Origin: CAZHLD01 sp964533185
GTDB lineage: Bacteria > Acidobacteriota > Terriglobia > Acidiferrales > UBA7541
NCBI GenBank assembly: GCA_964533185.1
Contig: CAZHLD010000027.1
Span: forward strand, 1 to 34,714
Direction: 5' to 3'
DNA: 34,714 nucleotides
The translations under genes were made by a program, and so were the position numbers. Below are positions 1-6,884 of this stretch, piece by piece (within the stretch, counting starts at the first letter, position 1; every line of letters starts with the position of its first letter). The notes under the pieces are model-generated. The model did no database searches. It was not told where the DNA came from and saw nothing but the letters and a program-made list of their open reading frames with translations.

Positions 1-2
1 GT

Positions 3-200
3 TTCGGCTGCCGAAAGTGTGAGAGGAAAAGCCGCCCGCACGGCTCGAGCGGCTATTGCCGGCCCTGCCTGGCCAAGATCACCAACCGGCTCAAGCAGGT
101 GGTCGCCGAACTCGATAAGGAACGAGGTGTAGGGGATTATCGCCGGGAGATGGAAGCGCTCACCCGGCGCGCCACTACCGCCGAAAGGTTCCTTGGCTAA
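3..200 (+). CDS. C-terminal part of a small zinc-finger-like phage/element protein (cut by window start)
   Basis: An open frame enters from the left edge and stops at TAA 198-200, giving 65 visible residues. Near the start it has two Cys pairs (CRKC and, about 15 residues later, CRPC), which looks like a small treble-clef or zinc-ribbon knuckle. A charged, probably helical tail follows (AKITNRLKQVVAELDKERG). Codon third positions are GC-rich, as in real genes of this window. The start lies outside the window, so length and function are unknown. Small Cys-pair proteins of this type are common in phage and integrative element accessory regions, which fits the neighbourhood. No specific family is recognised. 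Confidence 0.5.
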   Translation, partial: FGCRKCERKSRPHGSSGYCRPCLAKITNRLKQVVAELDKERGVGDYRREMEALTRRATTAERFLG

Positions 201-289
201 CGATGAGGTCAGGCGCAGGCTTGGGAACGGGGTGAGGGGCTGCGTGTGGCCGTCTGGTCGTGCTGCTGAGTGCCCGTCCGGGGCGAAGA

Positions 290-314
290 GCTAGAGGCCC
301 GTCAAGACTCTAGC
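290..314. repeat. Short inverted repeat between convergent genes
   Basis: GCTAGAG (290-296) and CTCTAGC (308-314) form a perfect 7-bp stem with an 11-nt loop. It sits in the 151-bp gap between the rightward gene ending at 200 and the leftward gene ending at 352. A bidirectional transcription stop is possible, but neither side has a T run, so this is only a candidate. Confidence 0.3.
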
Positions 315-351
315 ATGGTCTCGCAAGAAAAGGACTCGCCCTACTGCCCAG

Positions 352-1146
352 CTATTTTTTCTTTCCCCGGCTGATGGATCTGGCAGCGGCGCGCCTTCTC
401 TTTCTCCAGCGTCGAACGCGGTGCGCATCCCTGTGGGCCGGAGAGCAAAATGTCTGGTCCGGTCTCTTCCTTTTGAAAGTAGCTTGGCACTCCGGGCAGA
501 TGGCGGCTGATCTGGAACCGAAAAACAGGTAGGCATAAAAAGCGCTTCTCATGCTGAGACAAAAAATGGCTGGGACAAACTTCGCCCCTCGCTGGCGCTG
601 ATAGTGCCGTTCCATCTCGCGCCGATATCTGGAGACCGGCTTGCCTTCGGCTCCGATTGCTACCATCCAACCGCGCTTCGGGGGCTTGCCTTTCCACCAC
701 AGTACAAGGCATGCTTCCTGGAGGTTCGCAGAAACCGCAGTGCTCAATGCAATGAACGGGTCTGCGCTGGCGATGAACGCGCCCATCAAAGCCTGCTGGC
801 GCGCAGTTACCTTTGCGATTCCGAGCGGAAACTCTTCCCGCACGGCCTTCTGCAGGGATTCGGGAGGAAAAACCGACTCAGCGCTGGCCTGGAGCTGATC
901 GAACGTTTTATCTCCTCGACGGATGCCCGCCCCTATTAGCTCTAAGTTAGCGAGGACCTTCTTTCCGTTCACGTCCAGGCAGTGGAATGCGGATTGGAAA
1001 TCGGGTTCCCCGAAGACCTTGACGTAACTCAGACCGGCAGCGGGGGCGAACGTCATCCACCCGTCGGCCTTCTTCCCTTCCTTGCAGGGAATGAGGATGG
1101 GCAGCCCGTTACGCTGTGTTACGGCTTTTCTCTTGCTGCGTTGCAT
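352..1146 (-). CDS. Hypothetical element protein with C-terminal zinc-finger motif
   Basis: A 264-aa protein of unknown function. The frame is open upstream to 1617, but the ATG at 1144-1146 (MQRSKRKAV) is preferred because a consensus promoter lies immediately upstream and the upstream sequence reads like non-coding shadow. The C-terminus carries CPEC, about 13 residues, FCSPAH and then a very basic tail (RRWRKRRR). This resembles the C-terminal finger of CGNR-like and related proteins, in which CPEC is followed by FCS-x-x-C; here the last Cys is replaced by His. The body has no motif I recognise. A basic finger at the end suggests nucleic-acid binding (inference). It is the only leftward gene of the element region and faces away from the rightward small-gene cluster, as a regulator in a divergent switch would. 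Confidence 0.6.
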   Translation of the reverse strand: MQRSKRKAVTQRNGLPILIPCKEGKKADGWMTFAPAAGLSYVKVFGEPDFQSAFHCLDVNGKKVLANLELIGAGIRRGDKTFDQLQASAESVFPPESLQKAVREEFPLGIAKVTARQQALMGAFIASADPFIALSTAVSANLQEACLVLWWKGKPPKRGWMVAIGAEGKPVSRYRREMERHYQRQRGAKFVPAIFCLSMRSAFYAYLFFGSRSAAICPECQATFKRKRPDQTFCSPAHRDAHRVRRWRKRRRAAARSISRGKKK

Positions 1147-1153
1147 ACGCGAA

Positions 1154-1182
1154 ACCGTATCAGGTACCCTATCAATTGTCAA
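1154..1182 (-). promoter_or_regulatory. Sigma-70-type promoter for the leftward zinc-finger gene, possibly leaderless
   Basis: On the minus strand there is a perfect -35 TTGACA (1182-1177), 17 bp of spacer, and a -10-like TACGGT (1159-1154). Transcription would start about 7 nt on, at 1146-1147, which is the A of the ATG start codon. No Shine-Dalgarno sequence precedes that ATG. This predicts a leaderless mRNA. The spacer contains GGTACC flanked by partly symmetrical GATA/TATC steps, a possible operator. Confidence 0.5.
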
Positions 1183-1293
1183 TAGGGGCGGGCAGTGAAA
1201 GCGAAAGATGCGGGCCGGGGGCCGCGATCGGTTTAACTTCCGGGGAGATCGCCTGGCGGTAAGGCATGAAGCCAGGCGAGACGGGAAGTCTTT

Positions 1294-1653
1294 GTGCGGT
1301 TCGAGATTGCGGAAACAGTCGCCGACCCCGTGAAGGTCGGCATCAAAGCGCGGGGCGTAATTTTCTGGCGAGTTGTGGATCGCTGGCAGCTCACGAGGTT
1401 GAGTCCATGCGCGCGTGCGCCGGTGAACATCGGCCGTGAAAAGACCCTTACAAACCGGGGCACCCTCCGCCTGGACACGTACACGGTCTTCATCGCGAGT
1501 GGGTCGTGGGGGCCGCAGAATCGGCGCATGAACAGACGAACGCGGGCGCGGGGACTCCGGGCCAAACCCTCCAGCGGAGAGCACGGCTGGCGAAGCCCAG
1601 ACGACCCCTATGTCCATGCGCTCGATGGGAATATCGATCGGGAACGCAAATGA
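1294..1653 (+). CDS. Possible small element protein, GTG start
   Basis: A 119-aa frame opening with GTG at 1294 and preceded by GGAAG at a plausible ribosome-binding distance. Third codon positions are strongly GC-biased and the product is basic, ending in an Arg-rich segment and a hydrophilic tail. Its TGA overlaps the ATG of the next frame (ATGA at 1650-1653), the junction type used elsewhere in this element. No family is recognised. Minus-strand frames over the same stretch are also open, so this could be a high-GC shadow. Confidence 0.35.
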   Translation: MRFEIAETVADPVKVGIKARGVIFWRVVDRWQLTRLSPCARAPVNIGREKTLTNRGTLRLDTYTVFIASGSWGPQNRRMNRRTRARGLRAKPSSGEHGWRSPDDPYVHALDGNIDRERK

Positions 1654-1916
1654 AGGGGCGAGATGCTTTCGACCGGCTGTTTGCGCCGCACGGCGACGGT
1701 CACACTGCGGCGGAGAGGTCGCCGCAATGTGCGAGCCGAGGTTGCGATCGGGTGTCGCTGCGCCCGCACGACCGTTGCGGGCTCTGCCAAGCGGCGCGGA
1801 GCGAGGGCTTCATTGTGCTGAACAATGCGGCGATGGATCGACGGGCGACGGCGGCGGAGCAGCGGAGCGCGCCAGCGGATGGAATACCGGCTGGGGGGCG
1901 AACTGGGAGATTGTAG
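1650..1916 (+). CDS. Possible small Cys-containing element protein
   Basis: An 88-aa frame whose ATG overlaps the stop of the preceding frame by ATGA, suggesting translational coupling. Residues 27-45 hold CASRGC and CGLC, a possible small metal knuckle. GC3 is high. A strong transcription terminator begins 6 nt after the stop, which supports this being the end of a transcript. Function is unknown and the reading frame assignment is tentative. Confidence 0.35.
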   Translation: MKGRDAFDRLFAPHGDGHTAAERSPQCASRGCDRVSLRPHDRCGLCQAARSEGFIVLNNAAMDRRATAAEQRSAPADGIPAGGRTGRL

Positions 1917-1921
1917 ACCGG

Positions 1922-1949
1922 GCCGAGAATCGGCTCGGCGTTTTTTTTT
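1922..1949 (+). terminator. Intrinsic terminator
   Basis: GCCGAG (1922-1927) pairs with CTCGGC (1934-1939) around a 6-nt loop; one G is followed by nine T (1941-1949). This is a textbook rho-independent terminator for rightward transcription. It separates the small-ORF pair from the XRE gene, which is on the same strand and starts 42 nt later. Either the XRE gene has its own promoter or the element uses antitermination. Confidence 0.8.
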
Positions 1950-1991
1950 GGGCCATGCGAGACGAAACTTTCTAGGGAAAGGAAACAAGCA

Positions 1992-2234
1992 ATGCTTCAT
2001 AACTTGCGCACGGCAATCGCCGAACGGTTTGGAAGCCAGCTGGCGTGCGCGGAAGCCGCACGCATTCATCCGGTGAAGTTGAATCGATTCGTGAATGGCT
2101 GGGCGCAGCCAACGGCGGAGGAGAAGGAGCGGCTGTGCGTCACACTCGATGCCGAGGTCGGCTGGCTCTTCGCGCGCGTCCGCGTGGTGCCGCGTCCGGT
2201 TCCCGTGGTTTCGGCCGAGGTTGTTACGGCATGA
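1992..2234 (+). CDS. XRE/Cro-type helix-turn-helix regulator
   Basis: An 80-aa DNA-binding protein. Residues about 6-60 give the XRE pattern: AIAERFG, a helix carrying ACAEAARIHPVKLNRFVNGW, then PTAEEKERLCVTLDAEVGWLF, which matches the 'start recognition helix, bind, choose number of rules' layout of Cro/CI-like HTH domains. A ribosome-binding site (AAAGGAA) lies 8 nt before the ATG. Its TGA overlaps the ATG of the next gene (ATGA, 2231-2234), so the two are coupled. In phages such a protein would be a Cro-like repressor or activator (inference). The C-terminal ~20 residues are Val/Pro-rich and unassigned. Confidence 0.75.
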   Translation: MLHNLRTAIAERFGSQLACAEAARIHPVKLNRFVNGWAQPTAEEKERLCVTLDAEVGWLFARVRVVPRPVPVVSAEVVTA

Positions 2235-2890
2235 TCGACGAACGCGCGACGGCAAAAGCAACGGGACAGCGCGAGTGTATTCTTGCTCTCTTGCGGAAAC
2301 GCGGGCCTGCCGGCGCGATGAACTCGGAACTCAATCTCGTGGCTTTCCGGTATTCCTCAAGAATTTGGGAGTTGCGCGGGGTAGGACACCAAATAATCAC
2401 GGTGAACGAAGGCGACGGGATTTTCCACTTTGTGCTCGACGCAGAGCCGGCGGACGCGCAATCCGAGACTGTCGAGGCATTCGACCAGGGGCCAAATGCG
2501 CAGCCGGGGCAGAGACCGGCACAGGGGCTAGGTCCGCCAGCGCAGGCGGCGCTTCTGGATTTGGCCGTCAGTTTGACGATGAACAAAACCGCGTACCCAG
2601 GGCGCTTGGGCCCGCTTGGCGATGCCATCGATGTCGTCCTTGACGGACTTCATAATGAGCTGATGAGACGGTGGGAAAAACGGGCAGGCCCGCCGATCGC
2701 GATTGAGTTCCCCGACTTGACTCCGGCGGTTCGGGCGGAGGTTACAGCGGGATTCACCACCTTTGAAAATTTGTTTCGCCGCCGGGTCAGTTCAGATGAC
2801 ACGCTGGCCAAGCCCTTTCTGGAAGAATCTTTGCGTGTGGCACAAGCGGTCTTGCTGGCCGTGGCCCGCACGAGCGAATTGCGGAATTGA
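2231..2890 (+). CDS. Phage-type protein with N-terminal winged helix-turn-helix
   Basis: A 219-aa protein coupled to the XRE gene by an ATGA overlap. Residues about 14-70 match the phage helix-turn-helix domain in which 'RE-x-IL-LL' is followed by 'ELN', a YSSRIWELR recognition helix and a GHQI-T wing. This is a small winged helix often found in phage and integrative element proteins (Pfam HTH_39-like, from memory). Residues about 75-110 are a Gln/Pro/Gly-rich linker. The rest (about 110-219) is a helical domain of unknown role, perhaps for oligomerisation. It is probably DNA-binding. It precedes the structural genes, so control of late transcription is possible but unproven. Confidence 0.65.
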   Translation: MIDERATAKATGQRECILALLRKRGPAGAMNSELNLVAFRYSSRIWELRGVGHQIITVNEGDGIFHFVLDAEPADAQSETVEAFDQGPNAQPGQRPAQGLGPPAQAALLDLAVSLTMNKTAYPGRLGPLGDAIDVVLDGLHNELMRRWEKRAGPPIAIEFPDLTPAVRAEVTAGFTTFENLFRRRVSSDDTLAKPFLEESLRVAQAVLLAVARTSELRN

Positions 2891-2906
2891 GCAAGGAGAA
2901 AGACCG

Positions 2907-3383
2907 ATGGTCCAACTGTGCGGCAGGGAGATCGATGCGACACGTCTGGAACGAATCACGGTCCGGGCCCTGGGCGTCGATCTGGCGGGGCTGAGTGCGG
3001 CAGCACTCGTCGAGTTGTATCGCAACTTCACAGCTACGGCGCGGAAATTTCGCTACAGCTTGCGCCCCGTAAAAAGGGGTGTGCGGCATGGCTGTGTCCA
3101 GATCGAAAAGCAGCTCTCAGCAGAAGCGGAGCGCCGGCGAGGCCCGGAGCCGAGGCCGAGCGCGGCGACGTTGACCCTACTTTTCGAAAGTGTCGAAGGC
3201 GCCGGATTTTTTGTCGCATTCCTCGCGGGCTTGGAGGAGATGTACATCGCAGCGCGTGCGGAAACTCCGCGCCAGGGTGAGATGGAACGGAGCATTTGTG
3301 ACGTGAAGGCAGCCGGTTACGAATGCGCGAAATTTTGTTCGTCGGTTGCGATGGCGATCACAGAAACGGAGGTCGAAATCTAA
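2907..3383 (+). CDS. Hypothetical phage protein upstream of tape measure gene
   Basis: A 158-aa protein. The ATG at 2907 is chosen over an upstream in-frame codon because AAGGAG lies just before it and the previous gene stops at 2890. The product is mixed alpha-helical with a basic centre (VKRGVRH) and no motif I recognise. Its stop overlaps the tape measure start (TAATG at 3381-3385), so translation is coupled. In siphophages the gene just before the tape measure gene often encodes the tail assembly chaperone. Position makes that a candidate role, but neither similarity nor a slippery frameshift signal was seen to support it. Confidence 0.6.
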   Translation: MVQLCGREIDATRLERITVRALGVDLAGLSAAALVELYRNFTATARKFRYSLRPVKRGVRHGCVQIEKQLSAEAERRRGPEPRPSAATLTLLFESVEGAGFFVAFLAGLEEMYIAARAETPRQGEMERSICDVKAAGYECAKFCSSVAMAITETEVEI

Positions 3384-5374
3384 TGGCGATCCGGCTCGGA
3401 GAAATATATGTGGCACTATCATTATCGACGGCCAGTTTTACGAAGAGCCTTGAGAGTGCCCGGAAGCAGGCGTTTGGTAGTTCCAGAGAGCTCGAACGCG
3501 CGTTTGGGGTCATCGGCAAGGCTGTGGCTGGGATGGCGGTGTCTGCTGCAACGGGCTTGGCTTTGCTGACGAGACAGGCCATCAATAATGCCGAGCAGAT
3601 GAACGCATTGGCGCAGAAGGCAGGCATCAGCGTTGAGGCCCTGTCGGGGCTGACGCACGCGGCGGAACAAAGTGAAGTGAGTCAGGACCAGCTCGTTCTT
3701 GGCCTGACCAAACTTTCGAAGACGATGGCGGAAGCGGCACGAGGCTCCCGCGTGCTGGGCGTTAGCTTTCGGGACCAGCAGGGCAATTTACGTATGACGG
3801 ATGACGTGCTGCTCGATCTGGCCGAACGCTTCCAGATGATGCCGGACGGGGCGCGCAAGACGGCGCTGGCGATGCAACTGTTCGGCAAGTCCGGGGCCGA
3901 CCTGATCCCGTTCTTAAACCAGGGTCGCAAGGGGATCACGGAGCTTATCGCTGAGGCTGAGCGGCTGGGCCTGATTATCAGCACGCGGATGGCGCGCCAG
4001 GCGGATCAGTTCAACGATGCGCTCTCGAACATTGGCAAGGCAGCTCGGGGCGTGGCCAACGGGATCGCGTCGGAGCTGCTGCCGACGCTCATTCAATTCA
4101 TGGACACTTCCGGTAGGCTCTCGCGCGAAAGCGGGTTGAGCGGGCAGCAGATGGGTCAGGGGATTGTGCGGGGCGTGAAACTTGCCTCTAGCTCACTCAC
4201 ACAGCTTGAAGTGATCTATGCGGTCATCCGCGCGCAGGTGTTCAAAACCAAGGAGGCGCACGAAGAGCTCGAGCGAGTGATGCTGCGCGTACTGACTGGC
4301 TGGAAGGCGCCAAAGAATTTGGAAGAGCTGTTCGGCGGGCCGCCAGGGAGAGGAATCGCGCAACGACTTGACTGGCTCGGGCCAGGGCGCCTCCCGGGCG
4401 ATCTCGCAGGCGAAGAGGATGAAAAAAGGCGGCAGAAAGTCCAGGACTTCATCAAGGGACTCAAAGAGCAGGCCGATACTTTTGGTAAAAATATCGTTTT
4501 CATCAATGCCTACAAAGCGGCGCAGATGGCTGCGAACGAAGTTGAAAGTCAGGCGATTCGAGAGCTGAGTCGAAAGCTGTTTTTCCTGAACGCTATCCGA
4601 GATTTACAAAAATCGACGCCGATTGTTCCCAAATTCGAGATGCCGGCCGGGGCGGAGGCCCTGAGCGAGGCAATTGAAGAGATGGCGCTGGAGATGGACA
4701 TCTTTGCGAAAAATACACAGGGCGCGGCCGAAACTTTAGCAAGCCTTGGCGTCGTGGGATCTCAAGTCTTGCGGCCGATCGCGGATGAGATCACAAACCT
4801 GAAGAACGCCATGCCGGCCTTCGCGGAGCACTCGCTGCAGATGTTTGGCGACTGGATTATTTTCGGGGGCAGCTTCCGTAGCGTGTTACAGGGGATTCTG
4901 CAAGACTTGGCCCGCATGTTCTTCCAGTTGCTGGTGATCGAGCCGTTGATGAAAAGTATATTCGGCCAGAAAGGAAGCAGTGGGGGCGGTGGTGGGGGCG
5001 GCGGCGGGATTTTCGGCTTCTTGGGGAGCATTTTCGGGGGACTGTTTGGTGGCGGGGGCGGAATCAACATCGGCGCGTCAAATTTCCCCGGCGCCTTTTC
5101 GCCAGAGCCCTTTGCGCATGGCGGGCCGGTCGGGCCGGGACGCTCCTTCTTGGTGGGCGAGCGCGGGCCGGAACTGTTCCTGCCTCGCGTGCGAGGGGAC
5201 ATTGTGCCGAATCACGCCTTGCGGGCCGGCGGCAGAGTGGAAGATCAAATAATCAACATCGATGCCCGGGGGGCGGATTTTGGATCGGTTGCGAAGATCA
5301 GCGCGCTGATGTCCAGGGCGCACTCGCGGGAGTTGCTGCGCATGATGCAAGACCGGCAAATGCGCACGGTCTGA
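3383..5374 (+). CDS. Phage tail tape measure protein (lambda-type)
   Basis: A 663-aa protein that would set tail length and line the tail tube of a siphophage-like particle. Start: ATG at 3383 after GGAGG (3368-3372). Evidence: an N-terminal helical region with the tape-measure pattern (SLESARKQAFGSSRELERAF), a hydrophobic stretch (about residues 45-65, AVAGMAVSAATGLALL), a long helical middle rich in heptad-like repeats, a Gly-rich low-complexity segment (about 535-565), and the diagnostic C-terminal block HGGPVGPGRSFLVGERGPELF followed by IVPNH. It is short for a tape measure protein, predicting a tail of roughly 100 nm by the usual ~1.5 angstrom per residue rule (inference). No other recognisable tail genes (major tail, tip, fibre) follow it. 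Confidence 0.9.
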   Translation: MAIRLGEIYVALSLSTASFTKSLESARKQAFGSSRELERAFGVIGKAVAGMAVSAATGLALLTRQAINNAEQMNALAQKAGISVEALSGLTHAAEQSEVSQDQLVLGLTKLSKTMAEAARGSRVLGVSFRDQQGNLRMTDDVLLDLAERFQMMPDGARKTALAMQLFGKSGADLIPFLNQGRKGITELIAEAERLGLIISTRMARQADQFNDALSNIGKAARGVANGIASELLPTLIQFMDTSGRLSRESGLSGQQMGQGIVRGVKLASSSLTQLEVIYAVIRAQVFKTKEAHEELERVMLRVLTGWKAPKNLEELFGGPPGRGIAQRLDWLGPGRLPGDLAGEEDEKRRQKVQDFIKGLKEQADTFGKNIVFINAYKAAQMAANEVESQAIRELSRKLFFLNAIRDLQKSTPIVPKFEMPAGAEALSEAIEEMALEMDIFAKNTQGAAETLASLGVVGSQVLRPIADEITNLKNAMPAFAEHSLQMFGDWIIFGGSFRSVLQGILQDLARMFFQLLVIEPLMKSIFGQKGSSGGGGGGGGGIFGFLGSIFGGLFGGGGGINIGASNFPGAFSPEPFAHGGPVGPGRSFLVGERGPELFLPRVRGDIVPNHALRAGGRVEDQIINIDARGADFGSVAKISALMSRAHSRELLRMMQDRQMRTV

Positions 5375-5402
5375 TTCCGGCGGAAAGTTCAAAGGAGTAG
5401 CG

Positions 5403-5456
5403 GTGCGCAGTTTGACGAAAGCGCTTCGCGGAGGGCCGGACGCCGGCTCTAGCTGA
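5403..5456 (+). CDS. Mini-ORF with strong ribosome-binding site (17 codons)
   Basis: AAAGGAG lies 5 nt before a GTG at 5403 that opens 17 codons to TGA 5454-5456, between the tape measure gene and the next gene. It may be a vestige of a deleted tail gene, a short leader peptide, or chance. Only the ribosome-binding site supports it. Confidence 0.2.
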   Translation: MRSLTKALRGGPDAGSS

Positions 5457-5476
5457 TTCTTTTGAAGAGGTGATAG

Positions 5477-5926
5477 ATGGAAGACTTAAATAGTGTCGTA
5501 TCCGTGGACAGGGTGATGAATGCCGTCGCCGTCGGGACCACAGCACAGAACTCTGGCGCAATTGACATGGCTGGATTCGAAGGCGTGCGCTTCATCGTGC
5601 TGATGGGCACCATCACCGATGGCACTCCGCGCATCAAGGCCCAGCAAGACGTGGCCTCCGGCATGGCCGCTGCCGCCGATCTGGTCGGCACGGGCATCAC
5701 CCTGGCCGCCACCGACGATAACAAGGCGGTGGTGCTGGACATTCGCCGCCCGCTGGAGCGCTTCGTGCGTTGCGTGGTGGATCGCAGCGTCGGCGCTCCG
5801 GCGACCGGGTCGGTCATCGACGGGGTTATCGCCGAGCTGTACGGCCCTAGCGCACCGCCAACCGCCCATGCCGCCACCGTTGCCGGCTCCGAATCGCACT
5901 CTTCGCCCGCGGAAGGCGCGGCGTAA
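5477..5926 (+). CDS. Phage virion-associated protein (hypothetical family)
   Basis: A 149-aa protein with GAGGTG before the ATG. Pattern: NAVAVGTTAQNSGAIDMAGF, then GVRFIVLMGTITDG, an AAADLVGTGITLA segment and LDIRRPLERFVRCVVDR. This beta-rich layout is familiar from short phage proteins encoded in structural modules, usually near capsid genes, and probably exposed on or cementing the virion. The C-terminal ~25 residues are Ala/Ser/Pro-rich and disordered. It follows the tape measure gene, which is unusual because such genes normally sit near head genes. The exact role is not established; family recognition is from memory. Confidence 0.6.
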   Translation: MEDLNSVVSVDRVMNAVAVGTTAQNSGAIDMAGFEGVRFIVLMGTITDGTPRIKAQQDVASGMAAAADLVGTGITLAATDDNKAVVLDIRRPLERFVRCVVDRSVGAPATGSVIDGVIAELYGPSAPPTAHAATVAGSESHSSPAEGAA

Positions 5927-5991
5927 AAGTCCGGTAGTAGTGGCAAGCGGGTAGCGAAAAAAACGACTAAAAGTGAACAGTAAGAGGGGGC

Positions 5992-6021
5992 GGCGAGCTT
6001 TTCGAGATCATCGCCTTTTTT
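5992..6021 (+). terminator. Probable intrinsic terminator after the structural genes
   Basis: GGCGA (5992-5996) pairs with TCGCC (6011-6015), followed directly by TTTTTT (6016-6021). The loop can pair a little further. It lies 66 nt after the virion gene and before the replication module. Confidence 0.55.
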
Positions 6022-6098
6022 GCCAGCACCGGAGCTTTTGGGTGATCACTTCGAGACTGACTACCTAGGTCTGGTGCCATCTCGGAGGTCATGCCCGG

Positions 6099-6551
6099 AT
6101 GTCAGTTGATTCGATTCAAAGCGACGGCGGTCCCCCACTCGACGGAGGTCCGCGGTCGATAGAGGGTGCGCAGAAAGTTTACCCGATCCGGGTCTCGAAC
6201 GGAATCCTAGACCACTACCCTAGGATGCGTGAAGCCATCTGGCTGTTTCTGTGGATGGTTGATCGGACAACGAGAGAAAAACTTGGCGATGATGGCAAGA
6301 AGGTGGGCATCGTTGCGGGTGGGCATCCCGTAACTGACCATGAGATAAGTAAGAAATTTGACTGCTCCCTGCGCACCGTGAAGCGATGGCGAAATCTGCT
6401 GAAGGCCGAAGGTTACATCAAGATGGAAAATACCGGCCACGGCTATTGCTATACGGTTCTGAATTCCAAGAAGTGGCAAAAAAGTAACGGTCCTATCAAA
6501 TCTGTCATCCGCACACTCCAGCCACAAGCCGCTACAGCAGTGGGGCGATGA
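6099..6551 (+). CDS. O-like replication initiator with winged helix
   Basis: A 150-aa protein, probably binding the adjacent repeats to start replication. The ATG at 6099 is 10 nt after GGAGG (6084-6088); an ATG at 6091 is in another frame. Residues about 36-130 form a helix-turn-helix/winged-helix domain: VSNGILDHYPRMREAIWLFLW, then HPVTDHEISKKFDCSLRTVKRWRNLLKAEGYI and a wing ending in YTVLNSKKW. This matches the N-terminal, DNA-binding part of phage O/DnaD-like replication proteins. It is followed at once by tandem repeats and a DnaC-like loader, the order seen in lambda-type O-ori-P modules. No ATPase or primase motif is present. An ordinary HTH regulator remains possible. Confidence 0.65.
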   Translation: MSVDSIQSDGGPPLDGGPRSIEGAQKVYPIRVSNGILDHYPRMREAIWLFLWMVDRTTREKLGDDGKKVGIVAGGHPVTDHEISKKFDCSLRTVKRWRNLLKAEGYIKMENTGHGYCYTVLNSKKWQKSNGPIKSVIRTLQPQAATAVGR

Positions 6552-6570
6552 TGGGGTGGCCTTATTTGTC

Positions 6571-6672
6571 CTACCTCAGAACGCTGCTGCTGGACATGGA
6601 TGTCCTATCGCAGAACGCTACTGCTGGACATGGATGTCCTACCGCAGAACGCTGCTGCTGGACATGGATGTC
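6571..6672 (+). repeat. Three tandem 34-bp direct repeats (iteron array A)
   Basis: Copies at 6571-6604, 6605-6638 and 6639-6672 abut without spacers. The conserved core is CAGAACGCT-CTGCTGGACATGGATGTC, with differences at only a few positions (CTACC/CTATC, T/G before CAGAA, GCTGC/GCTAC). The period of 34 is not a multiple of 3, so the conservation is at DNA level. Placed just after the O-like gene, they are probable initiator-binding sites. Confidence 0.85.
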
Positions 6673-6693
6673 AAGTCTGATCGACCGCCACGG

Positions 6694-6768
6694 GCTATCT
6701 GCTAGCACAGCGTCGTGCTATCTGCTAGCACAGCGTCGTGCTATCTGCTAGCACACTGTCGTGCTATC
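6694..6768 (+). repeat. Three tandem 23-bp direct repeats plus partial fourth (iteron array B)
   Basis: Copies at 6694-6716, 6717-6739 and 6740-6762, then the first 6 bases of a fourth at 6763-6768. Unit: GCTATCTGCTAGCAC followed by AGCGTCGT (copy 3 has ACTGTCGT). Each unit contains the palindrome TGCTAGCA, and AGCAC/GTGCT can pair across the unit border. A ~22-bp period (two helical turns) is typical of plasmid and phage replication iterons. Confidence 0.85.
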
Positions 6769-6815
6769 AGCTTCGCTTAACTCGCTGAGGGGAGCCATCT
6801 TACGGGCCTCTTATG

Positions 6816-6856
6816 CAGGACAGTACAGGACAAAGAAAACAGGACAGAACAGGGCA
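6816..6856 (+). repeat. Cluster of CAGGACA boxes
   Basis: CAGGACA at 6816-6822, 6826-6832 and 6840-6846, with CAGGGCA at 6850-6856; start-to-start distances are 10, 14 and 10 bp. They lie in the same non-coding interval as the two iteron arrays and may be a third set of protein-binding sites. Confidence 0.5.
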
Positions 6857-6884
6857 AGCAACACCAGCGAGCTTCAAGAATCTT

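Noticed and set aside
1147..1617. Upstream extension of the leftward zinc-finger frame (to 421 codons)
   Set aside because: It would cross the consensus promoter at 1154-1182, its composition looks non-coding, and the conserved-looking part starts after the ATG at 1146.
3323..3382. Twenty-codon N-terminal extension of the tape measure protein
   Set aside because: It overlaps the previous gene in another frame, while GGAGG and TAATG coupling support the ATG at 3383.
6548..6751. Short rightward frame over the tandem repeats
   Set aside because: The 34-bp and 23-bp periods shift the frame at every unit, so the repeats are not conserved as peptide; conservation is at DNA level.
6571..6768. CRISPR array
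   Set aside because: Units are contiguous with no unique spacers, only three copies each, and no cas genes nearby.
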